A DNA stretch of 64,000 nucleotides. It comes from Clostridiaceae bacterium (lineage in GTDB: Bacteria > Bacillota > Clostridia > Peptostreptococcales > Natronincolaceae). The notes under the pieces are model-generated. The model was not told the DNA's origin. It made no database searches and saw only the letters and a program-made list of their open reading frames with translations. Location: assembly GCA_018432235.1 (NCBI GenBank), contig JAHDLO010000007.1:1-64000 (forward strand), written 5' to 3'. Below are positions 1-8,912 of this stretch, piece after piece. A program made the position numbers and the translations under genes. Position 1 is the first letter of the stretch. Each line of letters opens with the position of its first letter.

Positions 1-63
1 GATCCATCAAAAGACATATCCATGCGTGAGGTGTATGGGCTAGACAAGTCACTTAGTGAGTAA
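1..63 (+). CDS. C-terminal end of an upstream gene (partial)
   Basis: Frame 1 is open from the first base and ends in TAA at 61-63, giving a 20-residue tail that ends YGLDKSLSE. It has no recognisable domain. The gene lies just before strong hairpins and in the same direction as the peptide cluster. It may be an earlier member of that cluster or an unrelated gene; a chance open stretch of this length is also possible. Confidence 0.4.
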   Translation, partial: DPSKDISMREVYGLDKSLSE

Positions 64-80
64 GAGATAGATGATTTCCT

Positions 81-248
81 GTTCTGGACAGGTGATTTCC
101 ACTTGTCCGGAACTGCGATTTCATCGCAACGGAATATTCAACTAACATATTAATCGTTACTTATAATGGCTTTTAATGGCTTTGAAATTGTGATTTCAAT
201 GGACAGGCATTCTTTAGTTTGCTTAATGGTATTATTTGTCGGTTATAT
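81..248 (+). promoter_or_regulatory. Leader region with three consecutive hairpins upstream of the peptide cluster
   Basis: Positions 81-94 pair with 100-113 (14 bp with two G-U pairs and a 5-nt loop). Positions 114-119 pair with 123-128 around a 3-nt loop, and 182-188 pair with 193-199. None is followed by a T run, so they are not textbook terminators. A weak promoter-like pair, TTGCTT at 219-224 and TTATAT at 243-248, has an 18-bp spacer and sits shortly before the maturase ribosome site. The structure is directly visible; a role as the control region of the cluster is inference. Confidence 0.35.
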
Positions 249-300
249 CACCACAATTTACGATAGATAAACCTGTTTAAGGGGGAAGGGAGCGGAGGAA

Positions 301-2457
301 ATGTCAACACAATCATATAAGGTGGGAAAAGTAGCACCCTCGTGGAAGGAAGGCAAGGCCCAAACCATTACCTTTATTGTTACGGAGGATTGTAACCTGA
401 GATGCAAATACTGCTACATCACCCATAAAGCCTCTAATAAGCGAATGAACTATGAAACTGCAAAGACATTCATTGATTACATTCTGTCGGATCGATTCAA
501 GCGGGATGAGGCGGTGATTCTGGAGTTTATCGGGGGAGAGCCCTTTATGGAAATTCAATTGATTGACGAAATCTGTGATTATTTCAAGCTGAAGGCCTTG
601 GAAACCGATTCAGACTGGTATTGGAACTATCGCATCAGCATCTGTACCAATGGGGTAAATTATTCGGATGCAGCGATACAACAATTTATCAAAAAGAATG
701 ATGGAAAGCTTTCTTTAACCATTACCATAGATGGTACTAAGGAAAAGCACGATTTACAGAGGGTTTTCCCCGACGGCGAAGGCTCTTATGATGTGATTAG
801 CGAGAATATGAAGCTGTGGATAAAGCAGTTTCCAGCGGCAACAAAGGTGACCTTTGCCAGTGATGATTTAAAATATTTAAAGGACAGCATTCTTTCTCTG
901 TGGGAGAATGGCATTACAGACATTTCGGCTAATGTTGTATTCGAAGATGTTTGGAAAGAGGATGATGACGTTCTCTTTGAAAACCAGCTTAAGGCGTTAG
1001 CGGATTATATACTAGACCATCAGATTTTTGATCGTCACCATTGCTCTCTATTTGACGAGAATATCGGTCAGTTCTATACCAAGGAGGATTTAAAGAAAAC
1101 CAGCTGCGGCAGTGGGAAAATGCTGGCGGTGGGTCCCGAGGGGAATCTCTATCCCTGTATTCGCTACAAGGACTATTCCTTGAATCATGAGCAGGAATGG
1201 ACCATAGGCAATGTAAGAGATGGTATTGATATGGAAAAGGTTCGCCCCTTTATGACGGCCATGTATTCCCTGCAAAGCGATGAGGAGTGTCTGAATTGTG
1301 AGGTGGCCAGCGGATGTAGCTATTGTCAGGGCTTTAACTATGATGTTTCGGAAGCACCTACTAATTTCCACCGGGCAAAGTATATTTGCAAGATGCACAA
1401 GGCCAGGGTGAGGGCAAATAACTACTATTTTGCCAAGCTGTACAACCGATATGGAATCAGTAAGACACCAACGGCCCGTGACAACAAAAGAATGTACTTT
1501 CTTTTATCCGATGATTACGTTGACTATTGTCAGCATGGCAATCGGGCAACAGTCTACAGACCTATGGGTGAGGCGGAGATATTGAAGGGTTTAAGATATG
1601 CCCATCAGAATTTTTATGAGCCTGTTTTCCTGCATGCCAAAAGTCAGTTTAACTTCAAAAACAGGGATGACTATCAGGGGTATAAAATTCTTCATCTGAT
1701 TCCTGCAGAATTTACTGAAGAGGCAAAAGCCTTAAAAAATTATATTTTGGTGTTTGATAAGAATAATCTTGACCAGCTATCCGAGTCCATGGCGAATTGT
1801 ATGCTGAACGTTGATCAGACAGATATTCCTAATCTGTTTAGCTATGTTATGCAAATTTTATTTGCTGCTGATCGGGTTAATATTAATATACAGAACTTAT
1901 CCAGTAACTTTGATGCCACAGAATATGAAAAACAGCTGATGAAAATCAAGAGCTTGCTGGTGGAAACCTATAGAAAAACTGGAAAACTTAAGGAAATTAA
2001 TCTTATGACGGACATATACTTTCTCCATGATCATAATCATTGCAAGGCAGGAGATCGATCTCTAGCCTACGGACCCAATGGTAAAATCTATGTATGCGGT
2101 GCCTTTTATGATACTGATAAAGCAAGGCATATCGGGGATGTCGTAGAGGGTATTACAGGCTTAAAAAAGCCAGAACTTTATAAAGCAGCTAACAGCGGAC
2201 TTTGTAGCTTATGTGATGCGCTTCAATGCATAAATTGCGTTCACCTTAATCTTAAGAAAACCAATGAGGTGAATGTATCACCCTCATATCAGTGCAGAAA
2301 GAGCTTTATAGAAAGAGAAGTATCCAGATTGCTTCAATTGGAGGTGGAAAATGCCTTTGGTGGCAGAATTGTTGAAAAAACTGAATACAAAGAGGCTATG
2401 GGGTTTGCTGAGGCGTATATAGGAAGCTTTGCTGGCTACTATGCCTATGAAAAATAA
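301..2457 (+). CDS. Radical SAM peptide maturase with a fused second SPASM-like half (CXXX-repeat peptide system)
   Basis: This is a cytoplasmic radical-SAM enzyme that probably modifies the Cys-rich precursor encoded at 2879-3058. The CxxxCxxC cluster motif is at Cys31, Cys35 and Cys38. A SPASM-type auxiliary Fe-S region follows, with cysteines at about 269, 286, 330, 333, 339, 342 and 363. The second half repeats the pattern: a GPNGKIYVC strand with cysteines near 581 and 599, then a CxxC...CxxC cluster at about 635-646. At 718 residues it is much longer than single-module maturases and looks like the radical-SAM and partner proteins of the CXXX-repeat systems joined in one chain. A GGAGG site precedes ATG 301. 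The family assignment is from memory of those systems, and the chemistry installed is unknown. Confidence 0.8.
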   Translation: MSTQSYKVGKVAPSWKEGKAQTITFIVTEDCNLRCKYCYITHKASNKRMNYETAKTFIDYILSDRFKRDEAVILEFIGGEPFMEIQLIDEICDYFKLKALETDSDWYWNYRISICTNGVNYSDAAIQQFIKKNDGKLSLTITIDGTKEKHDLQRVFPDGEGSYDVISENMKLWIKQFPAATKVTFASDDLKYLKDSILSLWENGITDISANVVFEDVWKEDDDVLFENQLKALADYILDHQIFDRHHCSLFDENIGQFYTKEDLKKTSCGSGKMLAVGPEGNLYPCIRYKDYSLNHEQEWTIGNVRDGIDMEKVRPFMTAMYSLQSDEECLNCEVASGCSYCQGFNYDVSEAPTNFHRAKYICKMHKARVRANNYYFAKLYNRYGISKTPTARDNKRMYFLLSDDYVDYCQHGNRATVYRPMGEAEILKGLRYAHQNFYEPVFLHAKSQFNFKNRDDYQGYKILHLIPAEFTEEAKALKNYILVFDKNNLDQLSESMANCMLNVDQTDIPNLFSYVMQILFAADRVNINIQNLSSNFDATEYEKQLMKIKSLLVETYRKTGKLKEINLMTDIYFLHDHNHCKAGDRSLAYGPNGKIYVCGAFYDTDKARHIGDVVEGITGLKKPELYKAANSGLCSLCDALQCINCVHLNLKKTNEVNVSPSYQCRKSFIEREVSRLLQLEVENAFGGRIVEKTEYKEAMGFAEAYIGSFAGYYAYEK

Positions 2458-2470
2458 AGGAGGAATCGAT

Positions 2471-2734
2471 ATGAGCAAGGTAATTTGGAAGCTAACTGAA
2501 GAAGAAAAGGTAGAAATTTTAAATTTGTATGAACGCAAAATTGCTTTAGAAAATCTTTCGAATCTTCTAAATCCTGATAATGAGAAGCTCTATAACAAGT
2601 TTGTAGCTGACTATGGTAAGGCGCTATCAGAATTTCAAAATTGGTGGGCTAGAACAAGTCGAAAATATAGTTGGGAAGGTCAGCATTGGCGTATAGACTT
2701 TGACACAAATGAAGTGATTTTGGAATCTGCGTAA
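2471..2734 (+). CDS. Small CXXX-repeat peptide modification system protein
   Basis: This 87-residue, mostly helical protein has many charged residues, a KLTEEEKVEIL start and a WWARTSRKYSW stretch in the middle. It begins at ATG 2471 after a clear AAAGGAGG site, 13 bp after the maturase stop, so the two are probably co-translated. Its size, position and sequence match the small accessory proteins that accompany CXXX-repeat maturases; their biochemical role is not known to me. It lacks the usual winged-helix features of a RiPP recognition element as far as I can see, but a recognition or chaperone role is a reasonable guess. Confidence 0.65.
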   Translation: MSKVIWKLTEEEKVEILNLYERKIALENLSNLLNPDNEKLYNKFVADYGKALSEFQNWWARTSRKYSWEGQHWRIDFDTNEVILESA

Positions 2735-2878
2735 ATTTCCTGTGGTTACTACCCTTTTGATTCAAGGAGTTCAATTACTAAAAAACTGTGTTCGTGCACG
2801 CGCAGATTTTTAAATAATTCTCTTGGAATTAAGAGAGGAAGAATATAGTAACAATTGATCGAGAAAGGGGGATTTATC

Positions 2879-3058
2879 ATGTACGATAGTAAAATTAACA
2901 AGGACCTGACTACACTTGCTGTTGGTGTAGGCTGTGAATCATGTTATGGTACATGTAAAGGCTGCACAGGCACATGTTCAGGCACTTGTGACTATACCTG
3001 CGCAAGCACCTGTAGAACAGGAATTGGCATGTATGCACAGCCAACAAATCATGAATAA
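2879..3058 (+). CDS. Cys-rich RiPP precursor peptide, C-x3 repeat type
   Basis: This 59-residue peptide has a short leader of about 18 residues ending in VGVG, followed by a core with cysteines at 19, 22, 26, 29, 33, 37, 41 and 45. From 29 to 45 the spacing is exactly four, and five of the eight cysteines follow threonine (TC). There is no signal peptide. ATG 2879 is chosen over in-frame upstream codons because an AAAGGGGGA site lies 6 bp before it. The gene sits directly after the maturase and accessory genes and before a strong hairpin. It is the likely substrate of the maturase. The modification (for example thioether links) and the cleavage site cannot be read from the sequence. Confidence 0.85.
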   Translation: MYDSKINKDLTTLAVGVGCESCYGTCKGCTGTCSGTCDYTCASTCRTGIGMYAQPTNHE

Positions 3059-3095
3059 GCAATATAATTTAATAGGCTAATGATTGGATTCATTC

Positions 3096-3139
3096 AACAT
3101 ATACAGGAATTTATGATGTAAATAATTCCTGTATATGTT
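3096..3139 (+). terminator. Perfect 16-bp hairpin after the precursor gene
   Basis: Positions 3096-3111 pair perfectly with 3124-3139 around a 12-nt loop, followed by TATTATAT rather than a pure T run. It lies between the precursor and the transport genes, the usual place for an attenuator or RNA-stability structure that keeps precursor message in excess over downstream genes. Confidence 0.7.
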
Positions 3140-3193
3140 ATTATATAGAAAAAAAGGCAATTACGCCCTATTAAAACTAAAAGAGGTGCTGCT

Positions 3194-5374
3194 ATGGATA
3201 AGAAAATAAAGGTTTTTGTGTTAGCTGCAATGACAGTGGTTTTATTAGTCGGAGGTTTCTTTCTTTCCAAAAAGAATACAGGAGGTGCTAATTCAGTCAA
3301 TTTTGTGGGGGGAGATTATCACTATGTTTTGTCGGAACCCATGACCTTCCCCGGTGGGGAAAAGCTCTTTTATACTATGCTGGCGGACAAAGAAAATCAA
3401 CCAATCTACATGGTGGATACCCCTGAGGGATGCTTCGTTTACAGGGGATTAGGCGACAAGCAAAAGGCAATTTCACCTGATGTCACTGCAGTGCGAAAGG
3501 ACTTGGAGGTTAAAGGCTTTACCATGGACCAAGAGGGTAATCTCTATGTATTGTATGGGGTTTTCAGAGGTAAAGAGGCCATGAATATTTATGACAGAAA
3601 GGGGAATCTGGTGAAGGAAGATATTCCTTTGGAGGGTGACCTTACAGAAATCAAATATATGAATTTTTACAATGGGAAATTATACATATTGGATTATGAT
3701 CTTAATTTTCAGGTTCATACCCCGGATGGTAGACTAACCAATGACAATATTGATTTGCAGGGTATCAGAAGCGTGGATATGGATAATGAGGGGAACTTAT
3801 ACTTCTTAATCGTATCCCCTGGGGTGCATCGTCTGGTGAAACTAGAGAGCGGGACTAATAAGCAGGTATTTGCCGTTGATTTACCGATTCCCATACAGAA
3901 TGTCGTGAAATATGGCAGAGGGGATGATTTAATTTACACCACCGATGGGAAATTTCTGTACCAATTTGATCAATCCGGCAGCCTGTTGAAAAAGGAGCTG
4001 GAGTTTGCTGCTGACGTATCTTTGGTCTTCGGTAGATTCAATGATATTGAAATTCCCGGAATGGGAGGCAGCTTAGATAATATCCTATGGGATAATGAGG
4101 GCAATTGCTATCTTTTAGCCAATGGCAGAGCGGAAAAAAATACTCAGCTCTATCAATTAGCAAGAAAAAGCGGCAGTAAGCCTCCGGAGGCTCCAAAGGA
4201 GGAAATTGTATTGACAGCTGCCTATGAACAGGATTTTATAGCTACAGCTATTGGCATTTATAACATTCAAAGTGAAAAATATAAGGTGGTGCTGGATGCA
4301 GCCTATGGCAGCTATGATGAGTTTATGAATCATGATGTTGAGGCAGGCGAAAAGCTAGCCCTGAGGATTATGACCAACGATGTAGGGGACATTGTGGCCA
4401 CTGGAGGAAATGGTCTAAATTATTACGATGTACTGCGAACCGATGCCTTTATGGATTTATCGGAATTGATTGCAGGAGAAGAAAGCTATCATGAACAAAA
4501 TTCTGCTGTTTTGAAGGGACTTACCTTAAATGGACATTTGAAGGGGCTGCCCATAGGCGCTGCTTATTATAGGTTGATCTATAACAAAGCCTTAGGGGAG
4601 AGTCTGGGATTAAATCCTGAGATAAACCCAATGAAGTGGAGCGAAATCCTAAAGCTGGCCCTTCAGCTGGAAAAGCAGGGGGCAGGACTAAGTGTTTTTA
4701 GTACGCAGGAAAATGGCTTTGAGACCTATTTTACGCTAATGCTTCAAGCTAATATGCCTGATTTAATTGATATTGAAAATAAGAAGGTTGATTTAAAGCA
4801 AGGGTGGTTTTTGGATCTCTTAACAGACTTTAAAGCTGCCTCTATGCTATCCACCTTTATGACCTATAGACCCTATGATGGGAGCAATCTAACCGGTGAT
4901 AACGCTTTGTTTTACTTCAATAACCTGAGGGGTAATTTTTCTGGCGAGGCGATGGATAATTCCGCGGCCACATCTGAGGTTGTTCACCTGCCAATTTTCT
5001 CTGGTGAAAAAAGCCGTAGCACGATTGCCTTCCCTGTGGTGATGTACTCCATCAGCAACAGCTCAAAGCAAAAGGAGGGGGCGTGGGACTTTCTAAGCTT
5101 TTTAATGAAGAGCGATGTTCAATGCTTGACTGGTCTGAATGCCCATCCCGTAAATCTTAAGGCTGAGGAGAAGCTACGAGCACATTATGGCATTACCGGG
5201 CAGCGAGCCCAGGAGCATGATCAAATTATCCGACAGGTGGATTTTATGTATGATATGAGCTATTACAAAGAAGATATCATGGTGCCTGTGACGGCGTATT
5301 TTAATGGAGAAACTTCCTTAGAAGCTGCCATTGAAAAAGCAGAGCATAATGTTTGGCTTAGACTTAACGAATAG
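3194..5374 (+). CDS. Membrane-anchored beta-propeller / extracellular solute-binding protein fusion
   Basis: This is a 726-residue extracytoplasmic protein. Residues 5-25 form a hydrophobic signal or anchor segment without a lipobox cysteine, so it is probably membrane-anchored rather than a lipoprotein. Residues ~30-330 hold propeller-like blades with the recurring D-x-E-G-N-x-Y-x-L motif (near 113, 197 and 300). Residues ~335-726 resemble a family 1 ABC solute-binding protein, with LKGLPIGAAYYRLIYNK and a typical C-terminal helical lobe. Sugar-type permeases follow downstream, so it is probably the receptor of that transporter. The fusion is unusual. In this cluster the ligand could be the modified peptide or a self-sensing cue; this is inference. 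Start is ATG 3194 after AGAGGTG. Confidence 0.75.
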   Translation: MDKKIKVFVLAAMTVVLLVGGFFLSKKNTGGANSVNFVGGDYHYVLSEPMTFPGGEKLFYTMLADKENQPIYMVDTPEGCFVYRGLGDKQKAISPDVTAVRKDLEVKGFTMDQEGNLYVLYGVFRGKEAMNIYDRKGNLVKEDIPLEGDLTEIKYMNFYNGKLYILDYDLNFQVHTPDGRLTNDNIDLQGIRSVDMDNEGNLYFLIVSPGVHRLVKLESGTNKQVFAVDLPIPIQNVVKYGRGDDLIYTTDGKFLYQFDQSGSLLKKELEFAADVSLVFGRFNDIEIPGMGGSLDNILWDNEGNCYLLANGRAEKNTQLYQLARKSGSKPPEAPKEEIVLTAAYEQDFIATAIGIYNIQSEKYKVVLDAAYGSYDEFMNHDVEAGEKLALRIMTNDVGDIVATGGNGLNYYDVLRTDAFMDLSELIAGEESYHEQNSAVLKGLTLNGHLKGLPIGAAYYRLIYNKALGESLGLNPEINPMKWSEILKLALQLEKQGAGLSVFSTQENGFETYFTLMLQANMPDLIDIENKKVDLKQGWFLDLLTDFKAASMLSTFMTYRPYDGSNLTGDNALFYFNNLRGNFSGEAMDNSAATSEVVHLPIFSGEKSRSTIAFPVVMYSISNSSKQKEGAWDFLSFLMKSDVQCLTGLNAHPVNLKAEEKLRAHYGITGQRAQEHDQIIRQVDFMYDMSYYKEDIMVPVTAYFNGETSLEAAIEKAEHNVWLRLNE

Positions 5375-5415
5375 CAGATGCCTTATTTTTCAAATACCGC
5401 CAGAGGTCTGTGGAG

Positions 5416-7173
5416 ATGATGATATTGAACAATTCAGATAAAAATAGGTTCTGGATATTTTATAAAAGTTATTTTAGCTCAAAAATAATCTACATAATTT
5501 CTCTCATTATAATTATTATTTTGGGGGTTGTGGCAGGAAATTTAAGTCCTATTATTTATGGTGGAATTTTAGACTTTATTACCAGTGGCAATCTGGTGGC
5601 GGTAAAGAGCTACATATTCATTTATTTTGCTATTTCTCTGCTGGCACTGGTATTAGGGCTTGCAGAAGGGTATATTGGGACACTGGCTACTCATTTTATT
5701 AGCAGTAATGTTAAAAAAAACATATACAGAAAAATCATGAGGATGCGGCTTCAAGGCTTGGAGACTTATTCTGTGGGGGAGCTGATGTCCCGCCTGGATT
5801 CTGATGCTGAAAGAATTGTAGCCTTCTATATTGAAGTTGCCACCAGTGTGATATTAATCCTGTTTAATCTAATGGTTTCTCTCTATTTCATCTTTAAAAT
5901 CTCCCGGTCTTTGTCCTATGTGGCCTTGTTCTTTATTCCTGCATCCTTGATGGTTAACATACTATTCAGAAAAAAGCTGCGGCTGCTGGGAAGAAAAGAA
6001 AAGGCTTATGGCGATAAGTATTTTAGCTTTATTCAAGCATCATTTGCAAACATAAAGGGGATTAGGGCTTACCAGGTTGAAGATATGATGGAGAGTCGGT
6101 TTGGTCGATTTGTTGAGGAGAGGACGCAGCTTTTAAGATATGGTAAAAGGCTGGAGAATACGATTGCCACCTTAAATCAAAGCCTCCAGTCTGGGCTTTA
6201 TCTTCTAATGATTTATTTTTCAGCACAATACATTATGGAAGGTGTATTGACCATCGGCAGCATGGTTGCCTTTAATGCTTACATCGATAAGCTATTTAGC
6301 TCGATATCAAGGCTGCTTTCCTTGAACATGAATTTTCAGGGCATATTGGTCTCAATGGAACGGATTCAGCATTTGGAGGAGGCCTTTGATGAAACGCCCT
6401 TATATGAAGGGATGGAAAAAGGTGATAGTACCTTTGGTAGCATTCAAATATCAAACATTAGCTTTGGATATCGTCAAAAACTGGTGTTGGATGATCTCTC
6501 TCTTTCATTTTGCAAGCCGGGCTTCTATGCCATAGTGGGTAGAAATGGATGCGGAAAAAGCACCCTGGCAAAATTAATTATGGGCTTTTATGACAGTCAT
6601 TCTGGAGTTATTTCCTTCGATGATGCTGGGCTATATGAGGTTGGTCTCAACCGTTTAAGAAAAAATATTACTTATGTACAAAAGGAGGCCTTCTTCATGA
6701 AGGATACCCTCCTAAATAACATTAGACTGGGGGATGCTACTGCCGGCGACGAGAAAGTTATGACGTTATGTAAAGCATTAAATATCCATGAATTTATAGA
6801 AGGGCTGCCGGAGGGCTATAACACAATGCTTGAAGAAAATGCCGGTAATCTGTCCAGTGGACAAAAACAAAAAATCAGCCTTGCAAGGGCAATTTTACGA
6901 GACTCTCAGGTGGTTTTATTTGATGAAATTACCTCGGATTTAGATGGGAAATCCGAAAAAGAAATTGTTCAAATGATAAAAAAGCTCTCTGAGAATAAAA
7001 TTGTGATTTTTATTAGCCATAGGGTTAATGCCATATTAAACAGTGACAAAATATTCGTAATGGATGAGGGGCGGGTTCAAGCGCAAGGAACCCATGACCA
7101 GCTGATAGAAGAAAATGTCATTTATCAAGAGCTGTTTCTCTATCAGGACGCAGCGGAGGCCAGTGGTCTTTAA
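5416..7173 (+). CDS. ABC exporter with fused membrane and ATPase domains
   Basis: About 585 residues. The N-terminal ~300 residues carry six membrane segments of the ABC type-1 exporter fold. The C-terminal ATPase has Walker A GRNGCGKST (~374), signature LSSGQ (~478) and Walker B VVLFDE (~499). There is no N-terminal C39 peptidase domain, so leader removal would need another enzyme. It is the probable exporter of the cluster's peptide. ATG 5416 is preferred to the GTG six bases upstream because the AGAGG at 5402-5406 is better spaced from it; ATG 5419 is also possible. Confidence 0.8.
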   Translation: MMILNNSDKNRFWIFYKSYFSSKIIYIISLIIIIILGVVAGNLSPIIYGGILDFITSGNLVAVKSYIFIYFAISLLALVLGLAEGYIGTLATHFISSNVKKNIYRKIMRMRLQGLETYSVGELMSRLDSDAERIVAFYIEVATSVILILFNLMVSLYFIFKISRSLSYVALFFIPASLMVNILFRKKLRLLGRKEKAYGDKYFSFIQASFANIKGIRAYQVEDMMESRFGRFVEERTQLLRYGKRLENTIATLNQSLQSGLYLLMIYFSAQYIMEGVLTIGSMVAFNAYIDKLFSSISRLLSLNMNFQGILVSMERIQHLEEAFDETPLYEGMEKGDSTFGSIQISNISFGYRQKLVLDDLSLSFCKPGFYAIVGRNGCGKSTLAKLIMGFYDSHSGVISFDDAGLYEVGLNRLRKNITYVQKEAFFMKDTLLNNIRLGDATAGDEKVMTLCKALNIHEFIEGLPEGYNTMLEENAGNLSSGQKQKISLARAILRDSQVVLFDEITSDLDGKSEKEIVQMIKKLSENKIVIFISHRVNAILNSDKIFVMDEGRVQAQGTHDQLIEENVIYQELFLYQDAAEASGL

Positions 7174-7249
7174 TGGCATTATGAGCAAATAAAAGAAGGG
7201 AATATTGCTTCGGTGATGTGCAGCAGAGATATTATAAAGGACTGATGTT

Positions 7250-8095
7250 ATGGAATCAAATAAGAAAGCAATGACGGGTCTGTTGTTTATACTGCCAAGC
7301 CTGATGGGGATTGTGGCATTTATTATCGCACCCTTTTTTAGGAGTATCTATTATTCCTTTACCCAGGGGATCACCGAGGTTTCCTTTGTGGGGCTTGCGA
7401 ACTTTACTGATCTTCTAGGTAATCCCACCTTTACCCTGGCGGTAAAAAACACAGCTATTTTTATAGGTATTGGCGTACCCTTAGTCTTTGTTATTTCCCT
7501 TTCGTTAAGCCTATTGATGATGAGCAGCAAATTTGTTCTCGAAAGATGGGCGCTTCTAACCCCTCTGATGGTTCCGATTTCCACCGTCATCATTGGCTGG
7601 CAGTTTTTATTTGATAGGGTGATCAACGGATTTTTAGGAGGCTTTGGCTTTCGTCTGATTGACTTTTGGGGGGAAAGGCACGCCATGGCTGTGATTATTA
7701 TGATGTTTGTTTGGAAGAATATCGGTTATTTGGTGGTGATCTTTACCAGTGCCATTTCAGTAATTCCGCGGGAATATCAGGAGGTCTTTCGTTTGGAATC
7801 AAAGTCCCGTGTCTTATATGCTGGAACAGTGGTATTGCCCTTGATTACGCCAATGGCCTTTTTTGCTTTAATCATATCCATTATGAACAGCTTTAAGGTC
7901 TTTCGAGAGATTCATGCCCTCTATGGGGAAAATGTGCCGAAAAGCATTTATATGCTGCAGCATTTTATGAATAACAACTTTTTGAAGCTAAATTATCAGC
8001 GACTATCCTCCGCGGCTTTTCTGTTGACTACAGTTATTTTCATATTAATATGGTTTTTTATGAAGGCACAGAACAAATATATGTCCGATATGTAA
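7250..8095 (+). CDS. Sugar-type (CUT1) ABC permease, UgpA/MalF-like
   Basis: This 281-residue protein has six predicted membrane segments in the binding-protein-dependent permease fold, starting with a cytoplasmic MESNKK end and a LLFILPSLMGIVAF segment. The EAA loop that contacts the ATPase is recognisable (YQEVFRLESKSRVLYAG...LPLITP), but its conserved glycine is replaced by serine. The gene pairs with the next permease and follows the propeller/binding-protein fusion. Family members import oligosaccharides or glycerol-phosphate; in a peptide cluster the substrate is uncertain. Confidence 0.8.
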   Translation: MESNKKAMTGLLFILPSLMGIVAFIIAPFFRSIYYSFTQGITEVSFVGLANFTDLLGNPTFTLAVKNTAIFIGIGVPLVFVISLSLSLLMMSSKFVLERWALLTPLMVPISTVIIGWQFLFDRVINGFLGGFGFRLIDFWGERHAMAVIIMMFVWKNIGYLVVIFTSAISVIPREYQEVFRLESKSRVLYAGTVVLPLITPMAFFALIISIMNSFKVFREIHALYGENVPKSIYMLQHFMNNNFLKLNYQRLSSAAFLLTTVIFILIWFFMKAQNKYMSDM

Positions 8096-8109
8096 AAGGG
8101 GTGTTTTTA

Positions 8110-8898
8110 ATGGGCCGGAAAATATTAGTCAGAATTATTATTGTTATATTCTCCATATTTTGTCTGATTCCAGTTATCATCACGATATCCAGTTCCTTTT
8201 TCAGCTATGATGAGGTTAGGGGAGCATTGTCCTTTTCTCCCTACAGCTTTACCCTAAATCAGTTTGAAGAGATTCTATTAAGAAGCCCTCAATATCTGGT
8301 GTGGTTTTGGAATTCAGTGAAGGTATCCTTTGCAACCTTGGTCATCGCCATTCCACTAAGCTTAATGGCTGCCTATGGCTTTTCCAAGTTCAAGTTTCCC
8401 TTTAGGGATGCGTTATTTTTTCTATATATCATCGTCATGCTCATGCCCTTCCAGGCAACTCTAGTTCCTCAATATATCACATTGAAGAAGCTGGAGCTTT
8501 TGGGCAAAACCACAGCTATCATACTGCCCAATGGATTTAGTGCCTTTGGGGCATTTTTAATGACACAGTTTATGCGGGGGATAGATAATGAGATGATCGA
8601 TGCTGCCAAAATGGACGGCATGTCAGATTTTTCTATTTTCCTACATATCATTATTCCTCTGTCTAAACCGGCGATTGCCTCTCTATTTATTCTTTTGTTT
8701 ATTGAAAGCTGGTCCATGATTGAACAGCCTATGATTTTTATCAGCGATCCCTCGAAGCTGCCCCTATCGGTTTATCTAGGGCGGATTACCACCTCCTTAT
8801 ATGCAGGCGGAACAATTTTTGTCATTCTACCATTGCTGATTTATCTGCTGGGATATGAGGATTTGGTAGAAGGAATATCCTTAGGAAGTATAAAGTAA
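8110..8898 (+). CDS. Sugar-type (CUT1) ABC permease, UgpE/MalG-like
   Basis: This 262-residue protein is the second permease of the pair. It has a canonical EAA loop (MIDAAKMDG...IIPLSKP) and ends VEGISLGSIK, as MalG-type permeases do. ATG 8110 is chosen 14 bp after the previous stop, following AAAAGGGGTG; upstream in-frame codons lie inside the preceding gene. With the preceding permease it would form the transmembrane channel, energised most simply by the MalK-like ATPase at 10726-11862. Confidence 0.8.
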   Translation: MGRKILVRIIIVIFSIFCLIPVIITISSSFFSYDEVRGALSFSPYSFTLNQFEEILLRSPQYLVWFWNSVKVSFATLVIAIPLSLMAAYGFSKFKFPFRDALFFLYIIVMLMPFQATLVPQYITLKKLELLGKTTAIILPNGFSAFGAFLMTQFMRGIDNEMIDAAKMDGMSDFSIFLHIIIPLSKPAIASLFILLFIESWSMIEQPMIFISDPSKLPLSVYLGRITTSLYAGGTIFVILPLLIYLLGYEDLVEGISLGSIK

Positions 8899-8912
8899 AG
8901 TGGGGGATTAAT

